From Ardenticatenaceae bacterium (GTDB lineage: Bacteria > Chloroflexota > Anaerolineae > Promineifilales > Promineifilaceae), in contig JACKCC010000021.1 of assembly GCA_020634245.1 (NCBI GenBank), positions 59,983 through 123,982 of the forward strand: 64,000 nucleotides of DNA, read 5' to 3'. Positions 59,974-64,000 of this stretch are shown piece after piece; within the stretch, counting starts at the first letter, position 1, and each line of letters begins with the position of its first letter. Under the pieces are notes generated by a model. That model was not told the DNA's origin, searched no databases, and saw nothing but the letters and a program-made list of their open reading frames with translations. The translations under genes were made by a program, and so were the position numbers.

Positions 59974-60966
59974 ATGAACGAATTAATCAAAAAACTAGTT
60001 GAAGCGTACGGCCCATCCGGATTTGAAGATGGAATGCGTGATTTAATCCGCCCGGAAATCGAAAAATATGTTGATGAGATTTCGGTTGATGCGATGGGTA
60101 ATCTCATTGCCCTGAAGAAGGGCGATGGCAGCGGCCTTAAGGTGATGATTGCCGCCCACATGGACGAGATTGGCGTGATGGTCAGCCATATCACCAAGGA
60201 AGGGTTTTTGCGCTTTACCAACATTGGCGGCGTTTACCCGCACACGTTGATGGGCGGCCGGGTGCAGTTTGCCAACGGCCTTATCGGCGTCGTGCACTGC
60301 GACCGGCTGGAAGACCGGGGCAAGGTTCACCCGCTGGAGAAATATTTCATCGACGTGGGGGCGACCAGCCGGGAAGATTGTCCGGTAAGTGTGGGGGATG
60401 CGGCGGGGTTTGTACGGCCGTTCCTGGCCCAAGGCAGCCGTCTCACCGCCAAAAGCATGGACGACCGCATCGGCTGTGTTGTGGCCATCGAAGCGCTGAA
60501 GAAGCTCAAAAAGACACCACATGATGTCTACTTTGTCTTTAGCGTGCAGGAAGAGGTGGGGACGCGTGGCGCGCAGGCGTCGGCCAACGGCCTCAGTCCC
60601 GACGTAGGCATTGCCCTGGACGTGACCGGCGTTGGCGACGTGCCCGAAGCGCGGCCGATGGACATCAGCCTGGGCAAAGGCGCGGCCATCAAAGTCAAGG
60701 ATACGGGCATGATCGCTCACGTGGGTCTGGTGCGGTTGATGAAAAAGCGGGCTGAGGAAGCAGGCATCCCCTATCAGCTTGAGGTGCTGGAAGGCGGCTC
60801 CACCGACGCCCGCTCCATTCAGATTGCCAATGCGGGCAGCGCTGCTGGTTGTATTTCCATCCCCTGCCGCTACGTCCATTCGCCCAGCGAGATGGTGGAC
60901 GCTGGCGACGTGGAAGCGTCAATCAACTTATTGGTAGAAATTTTGGCGAATCCGATTGAGTTGTAA
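59974..60966 (+). CDS. M42 metallo-aminopeptidase, copy 4
   Basis: A 330-residue M42 peptidase, the closest relative of copy 3. Motifs are IAAHMDEIGVMVSH, AKSMDDRIGCVVAI, SVQEEVGTRGAQASA, ALDVTGVGDVP and RYVHSPSEMVD. All metal ligands are kept, so all four tandem copies look active. If they co-assemble, mixed TET-type particles with different specificities are possible; such heteromers are known for archaeal M42 enzymes, and here it is inference. GAGAGAATT precedes the ATG. Confidence 0.94.
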   Translation: MNELIKKLVEAYGPSGFEDGMRDLIRPEIEKYVDEISVDAMGNLIALKKGDGSGLKVMIAAHMDEIGVMVSHITKEGFLRFTNIGGVYPHTLMGGRVQFANGLIGVVHCDRLEDRGKVHPLEKYFIDVGATSREDCPVSVGDAAGFVRPFLAQGSRLTAKSMDDRIGCVVAIEALKKLKKTPHDVYFVFSVQEEVGTRGAQASANGLSPDVGIALDVTGVGDVPEARPMDISLGKGAAIKVKDTGMIAHVGLVRLMKKRAEEAGIPYQLEVLEGGSTDARSIQIANAGSAAGCISIPCRYVHSPSEMVDAGDVEASINLLVEILANPIEL

Positions 60967-60975
60967 GAGTGCGTC

Positions 60976-61026
60976 AAGTGTCAGGTGTCAAGTTGGGTTC
61001 TACGTGATACTTGACACCTGACACTT
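60976..61026 (+). terminator. Long hairpin AAGTGTCAGGTGTCAAG / CTTGACACCTGACACTT
   Basis: A perfect 17-base stem (60976-60992 with 61010-61026) and a 17-base loop between the convergent M42 copy 4 and the small membrane protein gene. The right arm ends in TTTTAT, so it can act as a terminator for the peptidase operon. It has the same stutter structure (GTCAGGTGTCA) as other gaps. Confidence 0.65.
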
Positions 61027-61392
61027 TTATTTCAGAATCCTCACCCCAATCCAGGCCAGGGTCATTGTGGGGATGGGTTGGGTGAAGGGGATGAGGGCTT
61101 CAACGGCCGTTACGCCACGCAGCGCTTTCAATCCCAGCCGATCCAGAATCACCCAGGAAATGGGAGCCGCCAGAACGTCCAGGCCCAAATCGAGCAAATC
61201 AATCAGCAGGACAACTGAAAACGGCGTAAACAACAGCGTCTCTTGAAATCCGGCGTCGGGCGGCACGTTGATTTTGCGTACCTGGCGGAAGACGTAGAGA
61301 AGGAGCAGCAGGGCAAGCGCCAGGCTGATGCCCATGATGATGAGCAGGTAAATGCCAAATGTTCGGAGTGTTTCGTTTAATACAGGTTCCAT
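61027..61392 (-). CDS. Small membrane protein of unknown function
   Basis: A 121-residue protein with an N-terminal membrane helix (FGIYLLIIMGISLALALLLLLYVF), a short basic/polar stretch (RQVRKINVPPDAGFQETL) and a hydrophobic second half (FSVVLLIDLLDLGLDVLAAPISWVILDRLGL). The C-terminal part ends PFTQPIPTMTLAWIGVRIL. No family recognised. Two bases separate it from the DUF456 gene upstream, so the two are likely co-expressed. The ATG at 61392 lies between the two genes, with no clear ribosome binding site. Confidence 0.7.
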   Translation of the reverse strand: MEPVLNETLRTFGIYLLIIMGISLALALLLLLYVFRQVRKINVPPDAGFQETLLFTPFSVVLLIDLLDLGLDVLAAPISWVILDRLGLKALRGVTAVEALIPFTQPIPTMTLAWIGVRILK

Positions 61393-61394
61393 AA

Positions 61395-61895
61395 TTATGC
61401 AGTTAAAGCGCTGACGGCGAAGATGATGAGGATGAGGATGCCGCCGCCAAGCTGCACGGCCGTTGCCAAACCCCAACCCGCCAATCCACCTAAACTGGCC
61501 TTCAATGCCTCATTCCAATCGCCGCGTACTTGATATTCACCCAACAGGATGCCCCCGGCGTAGCCGATGAGCGTGCCTAGCAGCGGGGCAAAAAAGGTGC
61601 CGATGATGGCTCCAATCGTGCCGTAGATCATGGCTCGTGCCGATGCGCCAACTTTTTTGGCACCGAGGAAAGGCATCCACAAATCGGCCGTGCCTGTGAC
61701 CAGGGCCAGCAGCGTGATGAAAATAAACGCCAGCCAGCCAACGCTGGCCATCCCATTGACCAGCACGTAAACCAGCACTGCCATCCAGATCAACAAAGTG
61801 CCGGGAATCATCGGCACCACCGTGCCAATCAGTCCCAGCACAATAAAGCCAATGACCAGACCAAACGTGATTGATTCTAAAATTAAAGCGATAAT
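61395..61895 (-). CDS. DUF456 family membrane protein, possible ATT start
   Basis: A 166-residue (or 148 from the GTG at 61841) four- to five-helix membrane protein of the DUF456 family. GLIGTVVPMIPGTLLIW is the conserved opening helix, AFIFITLLALVTGTADLWMPFLGAKKVGAS the second block, and the Gly-rich GTIGAIIGTFFAPLLGTLIGYAGGILLGEY is the hallmark. The upstream in-frame bases encode IALILESITFGLVIGFIV, which completes the first helix. They contain no ATG, GTG or TTG before a stop, but an ATT at 61895 lies nine bases after AGAGG, so I place the start there. Function unknown. Confidence 0.75.
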   Translation of the reverse strand: MIALILESITFGLVIGFIVLGLIGTVVPMIPGTLLIWMAVLVYVLVNGMASVGWLAFIFITLLALVTGTADLWMPFLGAKKVGASARAMIYGTIGAIIGTFFAPLLGTLIGYAGGILLGEYQVRGDWNEALKASLGGLAGWGLATAVQLGGGILILIIFAVSALTA

Positions 61896-61980
61896 AACTT
61901 GTTACCTCTGTCTCTAGCTCTAAACTCTAGCTCCCAATACGCTTAATGGCGGTTTATGTTTCAAATTTGTTGTTGATTCT

Positions 61981-62075
61981 GTTTGTTGAGCGCAGCCTGA
62001 GCTTATCGAAAGCAGTCAGGTTTCGACAAGCTCAACCTCCGGATTAAGCTCAGGCTTCGACAGGCTCAGCCTCCG
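61981..62075. repeat. CTTCGACAGGCTCAGCCTCCGG dispersed repeat, two copies and inverse
   Basis: GCCTGAGCTTATCGAAAG (about 61995-62012) is followed by TTTCGACAAGCTCAACCTCCGG and CTTCGACAGGCTCAGCCTCC. It is a typical dispersed intergenic hairpin repeat, between the DUF456 and kinase-fold genes. Confidence 0.7.
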
Positions 62076-62081
62076 GTGGTG

Positions 62082-63311
62082 CTACAGCATCCGGTACGAT
62101 TGCAAAAAGCGCTGGAAAACGCCGGCCAGATACGGCCGAAAACCGGCAATCGGTTCAAAAGCGGTGCCGATGAGCTGCTCGTCGGTCATGCGGTTGATTT
62201 TTTGCCAGGTGTATTTGTTGGGCATGTCGGCGAACCAGCCGGCAAAGTAGGGGAACCAGTTGATGATGACGTACAGGCAGCGGGCGGCCGAAATTGCCTG
62301 GCGCATGGCCCGTGCATTGAATGATGGGCCTAATTTGGCCGATAACGAGAGCAGGTAGCTGTCCACCATCGTTTCTTCGCTGAGGGGCCATTCAGGGCGC
62401 ATTTGCATGGGCCAGCGGCCAGAACTGGCGTACAACAGGTCGAACTGTTCCATGAAATTGACGAGATCACAGATGCCGGGGCCAACGGCCGTTTTCTGCC
62501 AATCAAGCAAACAGCGTTCACCCCAAAAGGTGGAACGCCAATGGTAGCTGAATGGGTTGCCGTGCAGCAGCGTCACTGGCAGGTCGCGCAGCGGCTGGAG
62601 CATGGGCAGGGGATCATCCAGCAAATCAGCGGCGGCAGTTAGATGGCTTTCGCCCATAATGCCGGGCCAGCCATCCAGGCTGCGGATGACGGCCAGCCCG
62701 TTGGCCGCTTGCAGGAGCAGCGGCGCCAGTTCGCCGCCGCTGTGAATGGCGTGCTCGGAAAGGATGGCCGCCGGGCCTTCTTCAAAGAAAAGTTTGTGAT
62801 CTCGTTTAAGTTCATCCAGCGAATATCTTTTTTTGCTGATGAAGTGGGTAAATCCCATACTTTGCATCTGGCTGTTTTGCTGCCAGAAATGGGCATGAAG
62901 GCGGCTTAGTTCGTGAATGATGGCTTCGACATCATTGCTGTCCCATTTGGCCGGCGGATAATCGTCAGGTACGTCATCCAGAATAATCCACGCTTTTTGT
63001 CCGTCCAAATGGTTGAACCAACAGCGGGGAGCCAGACCGGGAATCTGGGAGGCGACATTGCGGTAGAAGACCAACTCGGTGCGGTTGGTTTGTTTGCCAA
63101 TGAGGCTGATGGGATCGGAGCAGTTATCCAGGTTAAGCAGGTAGCGGACGACGCGGGTTTCCAGTTGGTCGGTTTTGGCTTTGTAGAGGGGTTGGGCGGC
63201 AACGGCCGTAACCACCACATCGGTCAGCTCCGGTTCCAGGCGCAGCAAATTCGTCCAGGCTGCCGGATTCCGTTGTTGTAACTGCGCTACATCTAGTCGA
63301 GATTGATCCAT
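62082..63311 (-). CDS. APH/EcKL-like kinase-fold protein lacking catalytic loop residues
   Basis: A 409-residue protein with the layout of aminoglycoside-phosphotransferase/ecdysteroid-kinase-like small-molecule kinases: ELVFYRNVASQIPGLAPRC, AWIILDDVPDDYP, HELSRLHAHFWQQ, a catalytic-loop position VTLLHGNPFSYHWRS and LLDWQKTAVGPGICDLVNF. In the family the loop is HGDxxxxN; here the Asp is Asn and the distal Asn is His, while the metal-binding DWQ Asp is kept. It is therefore predicted to be weakly active or inactive. I chose the ATG at 63311 over the GTG at 63329. It is transcribed towards the DUF456 gene; substrate unknown. Confidence 0.82.
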   Translation of the reverse strand: MDQSRLDVAQLQQRNPAAWTNLLRLEPELTDVVVTAVAAQPLYKAKTDQLETRVVRYLLNLDNCSDPISLIGKQTNRTELVFYRNVASQIPGLAPRCWFNHLDGQKAWIILDDVPDDYPPAKWDSNDVEAIIHELSRLHAHFWQQNSQMQSMGFTHFISKKRYSLDELKRDHKLFFEEGPAAILSEHAIHSGGELAPLLLQAANGLAVIRSLDGWPGIMGESHLTAAADLLDDPLPMLQPLRDLPVTLLHGNPFSYHWRSTFWGERCLLDWQKTAVGPGICDLVNFMEQFDLLYASSGRWPMQMRPEWPLSEETMVDSYLLSLSAKLGPSFNARAMRQAISAARCLYVIINWFPYFAGWFADMPNKYTWQKINRMTDEQLIGTAFEPIAGFRPYLAGVFQRFLQSYRML

Positions 63312-63693
63312 TTCGACTAAATTGTACACCAGACATGGAGAAGGCGGGAACTATTGGGTGAGGTGCGGCGTCTTGATTAGTAACTCGGGTAAAACAATTA
63401 ACACAAGTTTGTAAAAACATGGAGAAGAACCATGTACAAAAAACGCCTGACCAGCTTGTTCTTACTGTTAATCGCCAGTTTTGCCCGGAATGTGTCAATA
63501 GTTTGGGGGATGTTAGACTAATAAATTAGTGAGCAAAAGCCCTGCTCACCGGGCTGTGGGGACTCTCCGCTGCGCTGCGAGGCACCCACTTACTACAGTC
63601 CCTACGACGACTGGCCATCCTTCTCCAGCAGGAGATTAAGCCACACGGCCGTTCCGACCACGTCGGTTGATGGCAACGAACAGCCTGTATCTG
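63312..63693. other. Gap between the kinase-fold gene and the CRISPR array
   Basis: About 380 bases. They hold a 29-codon frame at 63432-63521 with GGAGAAGAACC before its ATG (MYKKRLTSLFLLLIASFARN..., signal-peptide-like). AT-rich DNA around 63520 and short GAGCA/TGCTC and GCTGCGCTGCGAGG pairings follow, and then an eroded CRISPR repeat end at 63645-63658. No cas gene is visible. The small frame could be a peptide or the remnant of a secreted-protein gene. Confidence 0.4.
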
Positions 63694-64000
63694 ATTTCAA
63701 CCCCTCAAAGGAATCAACGGCCGTTCCGACGTTTGTGCCAGTCGTTTTTTCCTTCGGGGAGAAATGGTTTCAACCCCTCAAAGGAATCAACGGCCGTTCC
63801 GACTCAACCGATTGCGGGTATGTGTAGTAGGCCACAATGTTTCAACCCCTCAAAGGAATCAACGGCCGTTCCGACCGATTGCAGATGATCGTCTCGACGA
63901 CGGCCTGGCTTGTTTCAACCCCTCAAAGGAATCAACGGCCGTTCCGACTCATCCCTAAGCAAGCCGGAGAAATGGCTGCCCTTCGTTTCAACCCCTCAAA
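63645..64000 (-). CRISPR. CRISPR array, at least five repeats, running out of the window
   Basis: A 37-base repeat begins GTTTCAACCCCTCAAAGG and ends ACGGCCGTTCCGAC. Full copies start at 63694 (first base A instead of G), 63767, 63839 and 63912; a fifth starts at 63985 and is cut by the window end. Spacers are 36, 35, 36 and 36 bases and unrelated. A 14-base repeat end (63645-63658) lies exactly one spacer length before the first copy. The reverse complement of the repeat ends in GGTTGAAAC, the usual 3' handle, and the degenerate end is on the left, so transcription is probably leftwards with the leader beyond the window. No cas genes are visible; the type is undetermined. Confidence 0.93.

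Noticed and set aside
60043..60879. A 278-codon minus-strand frame opposite M42 copy 4.
   Set aside because: Copy 4 matches the M42 family throughout; similar shadows occur opposite the other copies.
63731..63984. Possible self-targeting spacers.
   Set aside because: I found no match of the four spacers to the rest of this window by eye; a database search would be needed for any target claim.

Overview
The window looks like a chromosomal segment of an uncultured or little-studied Chloroflexota bacterium (Anaerolineae/Caldilineae-like). This placement is inferred from the style of EF-Tu and the ribosomal proteins, multi-GAF sensor kinases, a BTAD-AAA-TPR giant regulator, a choice-of-anchor Q beta-helix protein, C11 and M42 peptidases and Thr/Pro-rich lipoproteins. 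No rRNA is present to settle it. Both lgt and lspA are present, matching several predicted lipoproteins.

Layout. 0-5.6 kb (minus strand): a P-loop kinase-like protein, ilvE, and mgsA coupled to a GAF sensor histidine kinase. 5.7-9.5 kb (plus): lgt, a nitrilase-family amidohydrolase, era and a Tat-signal coiled-coil protein. 9.5-15.4 kb: an informational block of tRNA-Thr(TGT), tRNA-Tyr, tRNA-Thr(GGT), tuf, rpmG, tRNA-Trp, secE, nusG, rplK, rplA, an L10-leader attenuator, rplJ and rplL; rpoBC does not follow. 15.4-19.8 kb: maf, a TPR membrane protein, a PP2C phosphatase and RNase J. 19.8-31.7 kb: CBS-containing family II pyrophosphatase, an active/inactive M16 peptidase pair around a small secreted protein and a methyltransferase, acpS, two alpha/beta hydrolases, a PIG-L deacetylase, a TPR protein, rnhB and a glycosyltransferase. 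31.7-39.5 kb: second glycosyltransferase, lipoprotein, rfbD-like reductase, trmD, a secreted beta-helix protein, Hsp20 with a possible twin operator, and an MFS transporter with a C-terminal soluble domain. 39.5-48.5 kb: a 1168-residue BTAD-AAA-TPR regulator facing secreted proteins, a beta-lactamase-fold lipoprotein lacking its catalytic motifs, and a C11 peptidase lipoprotein. 48.7-54.5 kb: methyltransferase, lspA, an RluA-family pseudouridine synthase and a large sensor kinase with an IS element immediately upstream. 56-61 kb: a Thr/Pro-stalk membrane protein and four consecutive M42 metallo-aminopeptidases. 61-63.3 kb: two small membrane proteins and a kinase-fold protein without its catalytic loop residues. 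63.6-64 kb: the end of a CRISPR array that runs out of the window.

Two window-wide signals stand out. First, the palindrome ACGGCCGT occurs about 100 times by hand count, where about one is expected. It falls in all three reading frames of genes (Thr-Ala-Val, x-Gly-Arg, x-Arg-Pro) and is absent from the tuf/ribosomal block and from the IS element. It also forms the core of the CRISPR repeat. It resembles the cyanobacterial HIP1 phenomenon with a different sequence. Second, most gene gaps hold a hairpin built from a short stuttered word and its reverse complement. Each gap has its own word, and a few words recur. Similar material has entered coding frames, most clearly in trmD and in one methyltransferase.
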